DNA of 35,412 nucleotides from the NCBI RefSeq assembly GCF_024124375.1, contig NZ_JAMXRZ010000035.1, positions 1-35,412 of the forward strand, given 5' to 3'. This DNA is from Klenkia sp. PcliD-1-E (GTDB taxonomy: Bacteria > Actinomycetota > Actinomycetes > Mycobacteriales > Geodermatophilaceae). Shown here piece by piece: positions 25,551 through 34,282 of this stretch; position 1 is the stretch's first letter, and each line of letters opens with the position of its first letter. Made by a program: the position numbers and the translations under genes. Below the pieces are notes generated by a model. The model did not search any database. It had not been told where the DNA came from and worked only from the letters and a program-made list of their open reading frames with translations.

Positions 25551-26648
25551 GTGGCCGCCACCGACGCCCTCCGGGTCGCCATGACCGTCGAGCAGTGCTG
25601 GCAGCCGGCGCCGGGCGGGTCGGGGACCTACATCCGCGAACTGCTGCGCGCCTACCGGGACCTCGACGACGTCGCCGTCACCGGCGTGTCCGCGCTGCAC
25701 CGCGGCGCCCCACCGACCGACGGCCCGCTCGGTGTGCCGGTCCGTCGGGTGCCCCTCCCCCGCGCACTGCTGTACCGGGCCTGGCAGCGGGCGCGCCTGC
25801 CCCGCACCGGCCGGGCCGACGTCGTGCACGCCACGACCTGGGCCGTGCCCGGGCGGCGGGTGCCCCTGGTCGTGACGGTGCACGACCTGGCCTTCCGCCA
25901 CGAGCCCGAGCACTTCACCCCGAACGGCGTCGCCTTCTTCGAGCGCGGCCTGGCCATCGCCCGGGACGAGGCGGTGGCGGTGATCGTGCCGTCGACGGCC
26001 ACCGCGGAGGACTGCGTCGCGGCCGGCATCGAGCGGGAGCGGGTGCACGTGGTCCTGCACGGGGTCCGGGCCGGTGCGACCACCCCGCAGGGCGTCGCGG
26101 ACCTCCGTCGGCGGCACGGCCTGACCCGGCCCTACGTGCTGTGGGCCGGGACCCGGGAGCCGCGCAAGAATCTGCCGCGCCTGCTCGCCGGGTTCGCCGG
26201 CGCCGTCCGGGCCGGTGCCGACCTGGACCTCGTGCTGGTCGGCCCCGAGGGCTGGGGCACCGAGCGCGACCGGCTGGCGGGGGTCGGCGAGGACCGCGTC
26301 CACGTGCTGGGCAGGCTGGACGCCGGCGACCTCGCGCACGCCTACGCCGGGGCGCACGTCTTCTGCTTCCCGTCGCTGCGGGAGGGCTTCGGCATGCCCG
26401 TGTCCGAGGCCATGGCCCACGGCGTCCCGGTGGTCACCTCACGCGCGACGGCGATGGAGGAGGTCGCGGCCGGCGCCGCCGTCCTGGTCGACCCGCTGGA
26501 CGAGGACGCCGTCGCGGACGGCCTGCTCGAGGCCGCGGGCACCCGGCACGACGCCCTGGCCGCTGCGTCCCGCGCCCGCGCCGCGCACCTGGATTGGCAC
26601 GCCGCGGCCCGCGGCACCCTGGCCGTCCTGCGGCGCGCCGCCGGCTGA
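25551..26648 (+). CDS. Glycosyltransferase, GT4 family (B)
   Basis: 365 residues. VAMTVEQCWQPAPGGSGTYIRE (the first 20 residues of this segment hold the glycine-rich acceptor loop), VVTVHDLAFRHEPEHF, and VIVPSTATAED lie in the N-terminal half. LWAGTREPRKNLPRLL begins the donor half; SLREGFGMPVSEAMAHGVPV carries the E-x7-E motif. Close in architecture to glycosyltransferases A and C, so the three may have arisen by duplication. The start is the GTG at 25551, supported by a -10-like hexamer six bases upstream; ATG 25581 is possible. Confidence 0.88.
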   Translation: MAATDALRVAMTVEQCWQPAPGGSGTYIRELLRAYRDLDDVAVTGVSALHRGAPPTDGPLGVPVRRVPLPRALLYRAWQRARLPRTGRADVVHATTWAVPGRRVPLVVTVHDLAFRHEPEHFTPNGVAFFERGLAIARDEAVAVIVPSTATAEDCVAAGIERERVHVVLHGVRAGATTPQGVADLRRRHGLTRPYVLWAGTREPRKNLPRLLAGFAGAVRAGADLDLVLVGPEGWGTERDRLAGVGEDRVHVLGRLDAGDLAHAYAGAHVFCFPSLREGFGMPVSEAMAHGVPVVTSRATAMEEVAAGAAVLVDPLDEDAVADGLLEAAGTRHDALAAASRARAAHLDWHAAARGTLAVLRRAAG

Positions 26649-26700
26649 CACCGCCCCGCCCCGCCCGGGCCGGCCGGCCGGCGGTGCGGGAGGCTCAGGC

Positions 26701-27819
26701 GTGCGCATCGGACTGGACGCCACTCCTCTGCTCGGCCGCCGGACGGGCATCGGCCGCTACGCGCTCGAGCTGTCCCGGGTGCTGTGCGCCGACCCCGGCG
26801 ACGAGGTCGTGCTGACCGCCTTCACCGCCCGCGGGGCCAGCGGGCTGGTCGACGTCGCACCCGCCGGGGCCCGGTTGGCCGGGCGTCGCTGCCCGGCCCG
26901 GTTGCTGCGGGCCGCCTGGACCCGGCTGGAGGTCCCCTCCGTGGGGCTGCTGGCCGGCCGCACCGACGTCTTCCACGCGACCAACTTCGTGCTGCCCCCG
27001 CCGGGACGCTCGGCCGGGGTCGTCACCGTGCACGACCTGTCCTACCTGCACGTGCGGGACGACGTCGACCGCGCCAGCCTCGCCTACCGCGAGCTGGTGC
27101 CCCGCAGCCTGGAGCGCGCCGCCCGGGTCATCACGCCCTCCGCCGCGGTCGCGCGCGAGCTGCTGGAGACCTACGACGTCGACCCCGACGTGGTCGTGCC
27201 CGTGCCGCTGGGCGTCGACCCGGTATGGGGCGCGGCGGTCCCGGACCCGGCGGTCCGGGACCGGCTGGGGCTGCCGGGCGACTACGTGGTCACCGTCGGC
27301 ACCGTCGAGCCGCGGAAGAACCTGCAGACGGTGGTCGCGGCCCTCGCGGCCCTCGGCGGGCACCCCCGCGCCCCGCACCTGGTCGTCGTGGGTCCACCCG
27401 GCTGGGGCCGCGCCCTCGACCTGTCCGGGCTGCCCGCCGAGCGCGTGCACACCACGGGGTACCTCGACGACGCCGACCTGCCCGCGGTGGTGGCCGGGAG
27501 CCGGGCCCTGCTGTTCCCCTCCCGCTACGAGGGGTTCGGCCTGCCGCCGCTGGAGGCCCTCGCGACCGGGCGGGCGGTGCTCGCCAGCGACCTGCCGGTG
27601 CTGCGCGAGGTGCTCGGCGGCCACGCTCGCCACCTCCCCCCGGACGACCCCGCCGCGTGGGCCGATGCGCTGCTCGAGCTGCCCGCCGAGGACGACCCCG
27701 CGGTGGTCGCGGCACGCCGTCGCCACGCGGCGGGCTTCACCTGGGAGCGCTGCGCGACCACCACCCGCGAGGTCTACGCGGCCGCACTGCGACACGCCGG
27801 GGGGCCCGGCCGGGGGTGA
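26701..27819 (+). CDS. Glycosyltransferase, GT4 family (C)
   Basis: 372 residues. N-terminus RIGLDATPLLGRRTGIGRYA with the glycine-rich loop, then FHATNFVLPPP, VVTVHDLSYLH, VITPSAAVARELLE. Donor half: TVGTVEPRKNLQTVV and PSRYEGFGLPPLEALATGRA with the E-x7-E motif. Start GTG 26701 has GGGAGG eight bases upstream, unlike the leaderless start of glycosyltransferase B. It follows B by 52 bases of very GC-rich sequence and lies before the acyltransferase gene, so B, C and the acyltransferase may form one unit. Confidence 0.88.
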   Translation: MRIGLDATPLLGRRTGIGRYALELSRVLCADPGDEVVLTAFTARGASGLVDVAPAGARLAGRRCPARLLRAAWTRLEVPSVGLLAGRTDVFHATNFVLPPPGRSAGVVTVHDLSYLHVRDDVDRASLAYRELVPRSLERAARVITPSAAVARELLETYDVDPDVVVPVPLGVDPVWGAAVPDPAVRDRLGLPGDYVVTVGTVEPRKNLQTVVAALAALGGHPRAPHLVVVGPPGWGRALDLSGLPAERVHTTGYLDDADLPAVVAGSRALLFPSRYEGFGLPPLEALATGRAVLASDLPVLREVLGGHARHLPPDDPAAWADALLELPAEDDPAVVAARRRHAAGFTWERCATTTREVYAAALRHAGGPGRG

Positions 27820-27910
27820 GGGTCTGGGAGGATGCGTGCTGACCACGCAGCGCGACCCCGCCGTCCCGCGGCCGTACCCGTCCGCCCGCTCAGCCGTGGT
27901 CGACCAGCTC

Positions 27911-27916
27911 AGGAGG
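27911..27916 (+). promoter_or_regulatory. Ribosome-binding site deciding the acyltransferase start
   Basis: A perfect AGGAGG, five bases before GTG 27922. It outweighs the in-frame ATG at 27832, which would add 30 low-complexity residues. The 102-base gap 27820-27921 holds no other gene. Confidence 0.8.
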
Positions 27917-27921
27917 AGTCC

Positions 27922-29217
27922 GTGGCCCAGCGAACCAGCCCGGGGACGACGCCCGCCGGCGACGACGCCCTCGACCCGGCCCCGCAGACCGGCGCGGGAC
28001 GCGCCAGCGACGCCGCCACCACCCGCAAGGGCCGGTTGGAGTTCCTTGACGCGCTGCGCGGCATCGCCGCCTTCGTGGTCGCCGTCCAGCACATCGGCGA
28101 GACCCACTGGGTGGAGGTGCTGGGCTGGTCGCACCACTGGTTCCGGGCCGGCGAGTTCGGCGTCCTGGTGTTCTTCCTCTGCAGCGGGTTCATCATCCCG
28201 GCGTCGCTCGAGCGGCGGAACGACCTCGTCGAGTTCTGGATCGGTCGGGCGTTCCGGCTGTGGCCGCTGTACCTGGCGGTCATGGCGTTGATCATGCTGG
28301 CGTGGGGCACGTCGGCACGCCTGGCCCCGCCTGCCGGCTTCCGCGTCCTGGAGGACGGCGTCCTCAACCTCACCATGCTCCAGGTCTTCTCGACCCGGCC
28401 GCTGGTGATCGGGGCGTCCTGGACGCTGGGCTACGAGCTGGTCTTCTACCTGCTCGTCTCGGTGCTGTTCCTGCTGGGTCTGCACCGGCGGTCCACGACC
28501 ACCTCGGTGGTCCTGCTGGTGGCCGCCCTGGGCGCCGGCGGCCTGACCAGCCTGTGGATGCTGCAGCTGAGGCCCACCGACACCTGGTGGACGTTCCCGG
28601 CCGCCGGTCTGCTGCTGGTCGCCGTCGCGGCCGGTCGGGTGCCGGCGTGGCACGGCCGGGCCGCCGTCGTGGCGATGGGCGCGGTGGTGGTCCTGGCGAT
28701 GTCCAACCGCCCCCACGACCTGTACTTCTCGCTGCTGCTGCTCGGCTCGATGTTCGTCGGCACCGTCCTCTACCGCTTCACCGCCGGCCAGGTCAGCGGT
28801 CGGGTGGCGGCCCGGGTTTTCGGGCTGGCGCTGGTCGTGATCGTGCTGGCCCAGTACAGCTGGCACATCGGCTACACCGAGCCGATCAGCGGGGAGACCC
28901 CGCGCTGGTGGACCGAGGCCGGCACGTTCGTGGCCGCCTACCTGGTCTTCGGTGCCGCCCTGCTGCTGCGCCACCGCAGCTGGCCGCGGGCCCTGACCTA
29001 CCTGGGGACGATCAGCTACTCCGTCTACCTGCTGCACGCCCTGGTGCTCATCGTCTTCCCGCCGCTGCCCGGCGGACCCTGGGTGGGGTTCCTCGCGATG
29101 ATGGCGGCCACCCTGCTGGGCTCCGTGCTGACCTACCACGTCGTCGAGAAGCCGGGCATTGCCTGGGGCCGACGGGTCACCGCGGCCCGCCGGGCCCGCC
29201 TCGCCGGCCGGGGCTGA
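27922..29217 (+). CDS. Acyltransferase-3 family membrane protein
   Basis: 431 residues with about ten membrane helices. After a hydrophilic 37-residue tail comes KGRLEFLDALRGIAAF, the family's opening motif, with the catalytic-type histidine in VAVQHIGE. Then FGVLVFFLCSGFIIPASL, RAFRLWPLY (the R-x-x-R-x-x-P motif), SWTLGYELVFYLL, and near the end ISYSVYLLHALVL. Members O-acetylate or otherwise acylate cell-surface sugars or lipids using cytosolic acyl-CoA. Its place among glycosyltransferases suggests it decorates the exported glycan. It converges with the gene ending at 29251. Confidence 0.92.
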   Translation: MAQRTSPGTTPAGDDALDPAPQTGAGRASDAATTRKGRLEFLDALRGIAAFVVAVQHIGETHWVEVLGWSHHWFRAGEFGVLVFFLCSGFIIPASLERRNDLVEFWIGRAFRLWPLYLAVMALIMLAWGTSARLAPPAGFRVLEDGVLNLTMLQVFSTRPLVIGASWTLGYELVFYLLVSVLFLLGLHRRSTTTSVVLLVAALGAGGLTSLWMLQLRPTDTWWTFPAAGLLLVAVAAGRVPAWHGRAAVVAMGAVVVLAMSNRPHDLYFSLLLLGSMFVGTVLYRFTAGQVSGRVAARVFGLALVVIVLAQYSWHIGYTEPISGETPRWWTEAGTFVAAYLVFGAALLLRHRSWPRALTYLGTISYSVYLLHALVLIVFPPLPGGPWVGFLAMMAATLLGSVLTYHVVEKPGIAWGRRVTAARRARLAGRG

Positions 29218-29219
29218 CC

Positions 29220-29247
29220 CTCCCCCGGGGGCGCCGCCCGGGGGGAG
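29220..29247. terminator. Hairpin between convergent genes
   Basis: CTCCCCCGGG (29220-29229), a seven-base loop and CCCGGGGGGAG (29237-29247) form a ten-pair stem with one bulged G. It lies wholly between the stops at 29217 and 29251, so it can end transcription from both sides. Confidence 0.6.
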
Positions 29248-29250
29248 CGG

Positions 29251-30672
29251 TCAGGCCCCGGTCCGCGCCCCGCGCTCGTCCCCCGGGCCGCCGACGCCGT
29301 CCGCCGGCCTGTTCTCCAGGGCTACGACCGTGGCCGACTGCAGGCTGTTGATCTGGTGGACCAGCGGGTCGATCTGCCACGACAGCGCGCGGCGCAGCAC
29401 GCGCTTGACCAGGCGCACCGGGCGCCGCGGGTGGTTCACGTCGGGCGGGCCCAACCGCCCCAGCCGCCGCACGGGCGCCGACGCGGACACCGTCCGCACC
29501 TCCCCCGTCGTGGTGGGGCGCGCACGCCGCCCCCGGCCGCTGCCCGGCCGGGTCGACGCCCGGGCACGCACGCGCGCCTGCACCAGGTCGTGCAGGTCGC
29601 CGTCGGCGGGCAGGTCGTCGGCCCAGCCCGTGTCCGCCGGCAGCTCGCGCTCGGGCAGGCGCTCGATCATCGCCTCGCGCAGCTCGGCGTCGTCGTCGAC
29701 GAGCCGGACGTCGGCCTGCTGGGCCGCCTGCTCGGACAGCCCGCCCACGCGGGAGGCGATGACCGGCCGGCCGAACAGGCCGGCCCGCTCGAGGACACCC
29801 GAGGACCAGATGTTGCGGTAGGGCAGCACCACCACGTCGGACGCGACGATCCACCGGTCGAACAGCTCGTCGCTGACGTAGCCGCTGTGCAGGTACGCGC
29901 CCTCGGTCATCGAGCACAGGTCGGCCAGCTCGCGCTCGTAGCTGACCATGTCGGGGTCGTCCACGCGGACGGACCCGACTACGTGCAGGCTCGCACCGTC
30001 GCCGCCGAGGCCGTCGAACGCCTCGACGGCCCGGTCGAAGCCCTTGGAGGGCTGCACGAACCCGATGGCGAGGAACACGGTCTCGTCCTCCGGGAGGCCG
30101 AGGCTCTCCCGCGCCCGCGCGCGGTCGACCGTGGTGTGCGCCGTGAAGTCCGCGCCGTGCGCGACCAGGCTCACCCGGTCGGGGTCGACGCCGAAGTTCT
30201 CGATGAACGCGGTGCGCTCGGAGGCGGTGTGCACCTTGACGTCGTCGACCAGGGCCCACAGGCGCCGGGCCGCGAGGCCGTCGGGTCGCCGCGGGTTGCC
30301 GTGCCGGCCGTCGATCTCGTGGACGACGACCTCCAGCCGCTTGGCGAGGGCGAAGGGCACCGCGAGGGCCAGGCTCTCGGTCAGCCGCGACTTCGCCCGC
30401 CCGGGGTCGGGGTAGAAGAAGTCCGGGTGGAACTGGACGACGACGCGGTCGTAGTCCCCCACGCGCTTGGCCAGGGCCAGCGCTCCGCGCGGACCGACGA
30501 GGTCGAGGTGGTGGTGCGCGGCGGAGGGCCCCGGCGAGAGCACCTCGACGTCGTGGCCCTGGGCGCGCAGCGCCCGGACCGTCTGCAGGGCGTAGGTGGC
30601 GATGCCGTCCCGCACCGGCGGGTAGGGCGAGACCACGAGGATCCTCTCCCCGCCCTGCGGCGGGATGGTCAC
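29251..30672 (-). CDS. Glycosyltransferase, GT4 family (D), with a basic amphipathic C-terminal tail
   Basis: 473 residues. Residues 10-25 read ERILVVSPYPPVRDGIATYA, typical for GT4 acceptor sides. FLAIGFVQPSKGFDRAV starts the donor half, and PYRNIWSSGVLERAGLFGRP holds the donor-binding segment (S-S-G in place of E-G-F-G). From about residue 390 follows an 85-residue tail not part of the GT fold, rich in Arg and ending with RLVKRVLRRALSWQIDPLVH and QINSLQSATVVALENR, which may bind membrane or a partner. The start GTG 30672 overlaps the stop of glycosyltransferase E (GTGA). Last gene of the exporter operon. Confidence 0.86.
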   Translation of the reverse strand: MTIPPQGGERILVVSPYPPVRDGIATYALQTVRALRAQGHDVEVLSPGPSAAHHHLDLVGPRGALALAKRVGDYDRVVVQFHPDFFYPDPGRAKSRLTESLALAVPFALAKRLEVVVHEIDGRHGNPRRPDGLAARRLWALVDDVKVHTASERTAFIENFGVDPDRVSLVAHGADFTAHTTVDRARARESLGLPEDETVFLAIGFVQPSKGFDRAVEAFDGLGGDGASLHVVGSVRVDDPDMVSYERELADLCSMTEGAYLHSGYVSDELFDRWIVASDVVVLPYRNIWSSGVLERAGLFGRPVIASRVGGLSEQAAQQADVRLVDDDAELREAMIERLPERELPADTGWADDLPADGDLHDLVQARVRARASTRPGSGRGRRARPTTTGEVRTVSASAPVRRLGRLGPPDVNHPRRPVRLVKRVLRRALSWQIDPLVHQINSLQSATVVALENRPADGVGGPGDERGARTGA

Positions 30673-31895
30673 GCGGTGGTCCACGAGCGGATCCCCTCCT
30701 CGACGCCGTCGAGGACGACGTCCCAGGTGTAGTTGGACAGGACGTAGTCCCGGCCGCCGGAGGCCAGCTGCTCCGCGAGCTCGGGGGCCTCGGCCACGAA
30801 CCGGAGGCACTCGGTGAACTCCGCCTCGTCGTCGTAGACCAGGCCTGCACCGCTGCGCTCGCAGTGCCAGCGCACCACGTCGCTGCCGCCGTTGGCGATG
30901 ACCGGCGTCCCGGCGAGCCACGCCTCCATCACCGTGCGGGAGAACGCCTCGAACCGGCTGGGCTGGATGTAGGCCGCCGCGGCGGCGAAGGCGTTGTCCC
31001 GCTCGTGGTCGGGGAGGAACCCGAGGTCGAAGACGCGGTCGGCGATGCCGGCGGGGGGCCGCACCTCGCCGCTGCCGAAGGTGACCAGCGACAGCGGCAG
31101 ACCGGTGCGCTCCACGGCCCGGCCGAAGGCGGCGAGCATGTCCTCCCAGCCCTTCGCGCCCTCGCGCCGGCCCGCGTACAGCACGAAGCGCTCGGGGAGG
31201 CCGTAGCGCTCGCGGAAGCCGTCCGGGTCGTAGGACTCGGGGACCTCCACCCCGCAGCCCACCACCGCGTGCGGGGCCAGGCGGGAGGAGACCCGGTGCG
31301 CGAGCTCGTGCTCGGGCTCGGTCTGCAGGAACAGCCCGGCGATGCCCGACAGGACGGGGTCGAACAGGTCCAGGTAGGCCGCGGGCTCGTCGTGCAGGCA
31401 CGTCCACAGCAGGCTGCGCTCGGGCAGCAGCTGGCTGCCGGCGTAGGCCGGCCAGAACACGTAGGGCCCGTAGACAAGCGCCCGGTAGTCGCGACCGTTG
31501 TCGAGCAGGTGGTGGTACAGCTCGGGTGAGCGCATGCCGGCGTTGATCCACCGCTGCTGCTGCTGCAGGCCGAGCTTCTGCCCGGTCGCGACGGCGTGGT
31601 CGAGGAAGCCCCGCTCCGGGTTGTCCTCGAACACCGCGGGGAACCGGCGCACCTTCAGGCCCTGCTCCACCGACTCCCCGGCAGGCAGCACGTTGTCCCA
31701 GGAGAAGTGGTCGATGGCGCAGGTGGTGAGGATCTCGACGTCCCACCCCCGCGCGGCCAGCCGCTTGGCCATCTCGGCCAGGACGATCTCCGCCCCGCCC
31801 ACCATGCCCTCGCCGAACCGGGCGGGGACCAGGCCGATCCGCCCACGGCGGTCGACGTCTGCAGGCACTGTCACTGCTCCCTCTGTGTCTGTCAC
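30669..31895 (-). CDS. Glycosyltransferase, GT4 family (E)
   Basis: 408 residues. The N-terminal half has GRIGLVPARFGEGMVGGAEI with the glycine-rich loop, then LAARGWDVEILTTCAID. The donor half begins RFVLYAGRREGAKGWEDML and has PSRFEAFSRTVMEAWLAGTP, matching the E-x7-E motif (E-A-F-S form). The donor sugar is unknown. The start GTG 31895 overlaps the stop of the ABC ATPase (GTGA), so it is translated with the exporter. Predicted order: wzm, wzt, E, D. Confidence 0.87.
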   Translation of the reverse strand: MTDTEGAVTVPADVDRRGRIGLVPARFGEGMVGGAEIVLAEMAKRLAARGWDVEILTTCAIDHFSWDNVLPAGESVEQGLKVRRFPAVFEDNPERGFLDHAVATGQKLGLQQQQRWINAGMRSPELYHHLLDNGRDYRALVYGPYVFWPAYAGSQLLPERSLLWTCLHDEPAAYLDLFDPVLSGIAGLFLQTEPEHELAHRVSSRLAPHAVVGCGVEVPESYDPDGFRERYGLPERFVLYAGRREGAKGWEDMLAAFGRAVERTGLPLSLVTFGSGEVRPPAGIADRVFDLGFLPDHERDNAFAAAAAYIQPSRFEAFSRTVMEAWLAGTPVIANGGSDVVRWHCERSGAGLVYDDEAEFTECLRFVAEAPELAEQLASGGRDYVLSNYTWDVVLDGVEEGIRSWTTA

Positions 31896-33127
31896 GGGCG
31901 AGGCAGCGCCTCGGCCTCTGCGCGTGCGTCCACCCGGTCACCGGCCACCGAGTAGGCGGGCACGAGGTGGACGGTGCCGTCCTCGACGGCGTCGGTGACC
32001 ACGCGGAAGGTGGCCACGCGGTTGACCCGGTGGAACACCGTGCGGTTGCCGGTGTCGGCGATGGCCACGCTGAACTGGTAGATGCCCTCGGCGAGGGGGA
32101 CCTCCGGGAAGTCGACGGCCACTCGCGCGGTGCCGGCGTCCAGACGCGGCAGCTCCACACCGACCTTGTCGCTGTTGGCCCCCCAGACGACCTGACCGCC
32201 GGAGTCCTCGATGGCCACGCCCACGATCCAGTCCGACAGCGGCCGGTCGGTGCTGACGGAGAAGGACACCCCGAGCTCGGCACCCGAGCTCACCGTGCGC
32301 ACCGGCTCGCCGTCCCGGCCGTGGACGGCGACGTCGGACACCAGCACCCGACGGTCGCCGGACTCGGCGTCGTCCTCGGTGTCGTCGCTCTCGGCCGCCT
32401 CCTGGTTGAGGTCGCGGAACATCCGCACGGCCTGGGTGGGGGTCCCGTCCAGCAGCATCGTCCCGTGGTCGAGGAGCACGGCGCGGTCGCAGAGCTGGCG
32501 CACCTGGTCCAGGCCGTGGCTGACGAACACGATGGTCCGGCCCTCCCGCTGGAACCGGCGGATCCGGTCCAGGCACTTGCGCTGGAACGGCTCGTCCCCG
32601 ACCGACAGGACCTCGTCGACGAGGAGGATCTCCGGGTCGACGTGCACCGCGACCGCGAAGGCCAGGCGCACGTACATGCCGGAGGAGTAGAACTTCACCT
32701 GCGTGTCGATGAACTCCTCGATGCCCGAGAAGTCGACGATCGCGTCGAAGTACTGGTCGACCTGCCGCCGGGTCAGCCCGAGGATCGAGGCGTTGAGGTA
32801 GACGTTCTCGCGGCCGGTCAGGTCGCCGTGGAACCCCGCCCCCAGCTCCAGCAGCGCGGCCAGCCGGCCGCGCCGCTCGACGTAGCCGGTCGTCGGGGTC
32901 AGGATGCCGCCGATGATCTTGAGCAGGGTGCTCTTGCCCGACCCGTTGTGGCCGATCAGGCCGGTGGTGCTCCCGGCCGAGAAGACGAGGTCGATGTCGC
33001 GCAGGGCCGTGAACGCCTCGGCGTGCTCCTTCGAGCGGCGGGCGTTGACCAGCCGCTCCTTCAAGGACTTGTCCTTGCGGAGGGCGAACTCCTTGGTGAC
33101 GTTGTGGACGCGGATGACGTCGGTCAT
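31892..33127 (-). CDS. wzt: ABC transporter ATPase for polysaccharide export (Wzt type) with C-terminal glycan-recognition domain
   Basis: 411 residues. The ATPase spans residues 1-240: Walker A GHNGSGKST (59-67), the Q-loop region ELGAGFHGDLTGREN, signature YSSGMYVRLAFAVA (the YSSGM form of polysaccharide exporters), Walker B ILLVDEVLSVGD, and switch VSHG. An acidic linker (EAAESDDTEDDAESGD, about 250-265) leads to an immunoglobulin-like Wzt-C domain (about 270-395) that in E. coli O8/O9a recognises the terminal modification of the glycan before export. It pairs with the permease three bases upstream. Confidence 0.94.
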   Translation of the reverse strand: MTDVIRVHNVTKEFALRKDKSLKERLVNARRSKEHAEAFTALRDIDLVFSAGSTTGLIGHNGSGKSTLLKIIGGILTPTTGYVERRGRLAALLELGAGFHGDLTGRENVYLNASILGLTRRQVDQYFDAIVDFSGIEEFIDTQVKFYSSGMYVRLAFAVAVHVDPEILLVDEVLSVGDEPFQRKCLDRIRRFQREGRTIVFVSHGLDQVRQLCDRAVLLDHGTMLLDGTPTQAVRMFRDLNQEAAESDDTEDDAESGDRRVLVSDVAVHGRDGEPVRTVSSGAELGVSFSVSTDRPLSDWIVGVAIEDSGGQVVWGANSDKVGVELPRLDAGTARVAVDFPEVPLAEGIYQFSVAIADTGNRTVFHRVNRVATFRVVTDAVEDGTVHLVPAYSVAGDRVDARAEAEALPRP

Positions 33128-33130
33128 GGG

Positions 33131-34105
33131 TCAGAGCTCCTGGGCGAAGTTGCCCTGCCACCGGGCGAACACGCGCTGGGCGAACCAGACGAAGACCAGC
33201 CCCACCAGGATGATCACGCCGAGCCGCAGGTAGAGGTTGCCGTCGTAGTAGAACGGCTGACCCTGCTCGGTCAGACCGCCCGGCCACAGCGCGCGCTGGA
33301 AGGCCAGCACGATGTTGGCCATCGGGTTGGCGAGGTAGACCTCGAACAGCGCGGTCAGCGAGTGGTCGTCGACCAGGGTGGTGCGCACCTTGGTCCAGTC
33401 GTAGACGATCGGTGTCATCCAGAACCACAGGAGCAGGCCCACCTCGACGAGGTAGGTGATGTCCCGGAGGAAGACGTTGCCGGCCGCGAGGATCAGGCCC
33501 AGGCCCGTGGCGAACAGGACCAGCGCGACCAGCGCGAGCGGGACGAGCAGCAGGTCACCGGGCGCCGGGAACGTCCACGTCACGACGTAGGCGCCGACGA
33601 GGATGACCGCCTGCAGCAGGAAGTTGACCAGGCCGGCCCCCACCACCGCGAGGGGGAACAGCTCGCGCGGGAAGTACACCTTCTTGACCAGGCCCGCGTT
33701 GCCCACGATCGAGCCGGTGCAGCCGCCGAGGATGTCGGTGAACAGCGTCCAGGCGAGCAGACCGGTGAACAGGTAGACCCCGAACTGCGGGATGACCCGG
33801 CCCGAGCCGAGGAAGACCCCGATCGCGACGGCGTAGACGAGCAGGTAGAGCAGCGGACGCAGGAGGGTCCAGAAGAACCCCAGCACGCTGTCCTTGTACT
33901 TGACCTTCAGTTCCTTCTTGATCAGCTGCCCGAGCAGTTCGCGGTAGTCCCAGATCTCCTTGGCGGTGGGCCAGAAGCCGCGGAGGAAGGGGGTCGGCTG
34001 GTTGACCCGCTCGAAGGGCCGGTCGGCGAGGGGGACCTCGACGGCGACCGGTGTCGCCGGGGTCGCCCGCGGCACCTCCGTGCTCGTGCCGTTGTCGACT
34101 GCCAT
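33131..34105 (-). CDS. wzm: ABC transporter permease for polysaccharide export (Wzm type)
   Basis: 324 residues. An unusually long cytoplasmic N-terminus of about 70 residues includes RELLGQLIKKELKVKYKDSV, the family's amphipathic entry motif. Then follow GFFWTLLRPLLYLLVYAVAI and five further membrane helices; LVKKVYFPRELFPL and RDITYLVEVGLLLWFWMTPI are Wzm/TagG landmarks. It exports a lipid-linked polysaccharide or teichoic-type polymer with the Wzt ATPase. The start is ATG 34105, seven bases after a TACGAT hexamer; no ribosome-binding site is seen. First gene of the operon, diverging from 34283. Confidence 0.93.
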   Translation of the reverse strand: MAVDNGTSTEVPRATPATPVAVEVPLADRPFERVNQPTPFLRGFWPTAKEIWDYRELLGQLIKKELKVKYKDSVLGFFWTLLRPLLYLLVYAVAIGVFLGSGRVIPQFGVYLFTGLLAWTLFTDILGGCTGSIVGNAGLVKKVYFPRELFPLAVVGAGLVNFLLQAVILVGAYVVTWTFPAPGDLLLVPLALVALVLFATGLGLILAAGNVFLRDITYLVEVGLLLWFWMTPIVYDWTKVRTTLVDDHSLTALFEVYLANPMANIVLAFQRALWPGGLTEQGQPFYYDGNLYLRLGVIILVGLVFVWFAQRVFARWQGNFAQEL

Positions 34106-34112
34106 GCCGGCG

Positions 34113-34118
34113 ATCGTA
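34113..34118 (-). promoter_or_regulatory. Possible -10 element of wzm (TACGAT)
   Basis: TACGAT on the minus strand, seven bases before the wzm ATG. It fits the leaderless pattern seen before rmlA, rmlB and 25551. No matching -35 was seen. Confidence 0.45.
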
Positions 34119-34149
34119 CGTAGGCCTGGCAACGACCCCGGGGATGCAC

Positions 34150-34170
34150 GGGTCCCCCGGGGGTCCCCCG
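34150..34170. repeat. Short GC direct repeat in the wzm/glycosyltransferase F gap
   Basis: GGGTCCCCCG occurs twice, at 34150-34159 and 34161-34170, and forms overlapping CCCCCGGGGG palindromes. It lies in the 177-base gap 34106-34282, whose G/C runs continue to about 34215. It could be structural or a binding site. Confidence 0.5.
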
Positions 34171-34268
34171 GGGCGGGTGGGGCCGGTGGGTCCGCCGGGC
34201 CCCCGGACGGCCCCCCCGGCATGGGCTACGGTGCCCGGGGGGCCGGGACCGGTGGCTCCGCCGCACCG

Positions 34269-34276
34269 AGGGGGAG
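34269..34276 (+). promoter_or_regulatory. Ribosome-binding site suggesting a CTG start
   Basis: AGGGGGAG ends six bases before CTG 34283, the only plausible in-frame start that keeps the first beta-strand of glycosyltransferase F. TACGGT at 34226-34231 could be the matching -10. Confidence 0.5.
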
Positions 34277-34282
34277 TACGTC

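Noticed and set aside
27832-27921. Longer acyltransferase start at ATG 27832
   Set aside because: GTG 27922 has a perfect AGGAGG five bases upstream, and the extension is low-complexity.
34141-34215. GC-run region before glycosyltransferase F as a coding region starting at ATG 34221
   Set aside because: ATG 34221 is out of frame with the glycosyltransferase, and its product is Gly/Arg low-complexity sequence.
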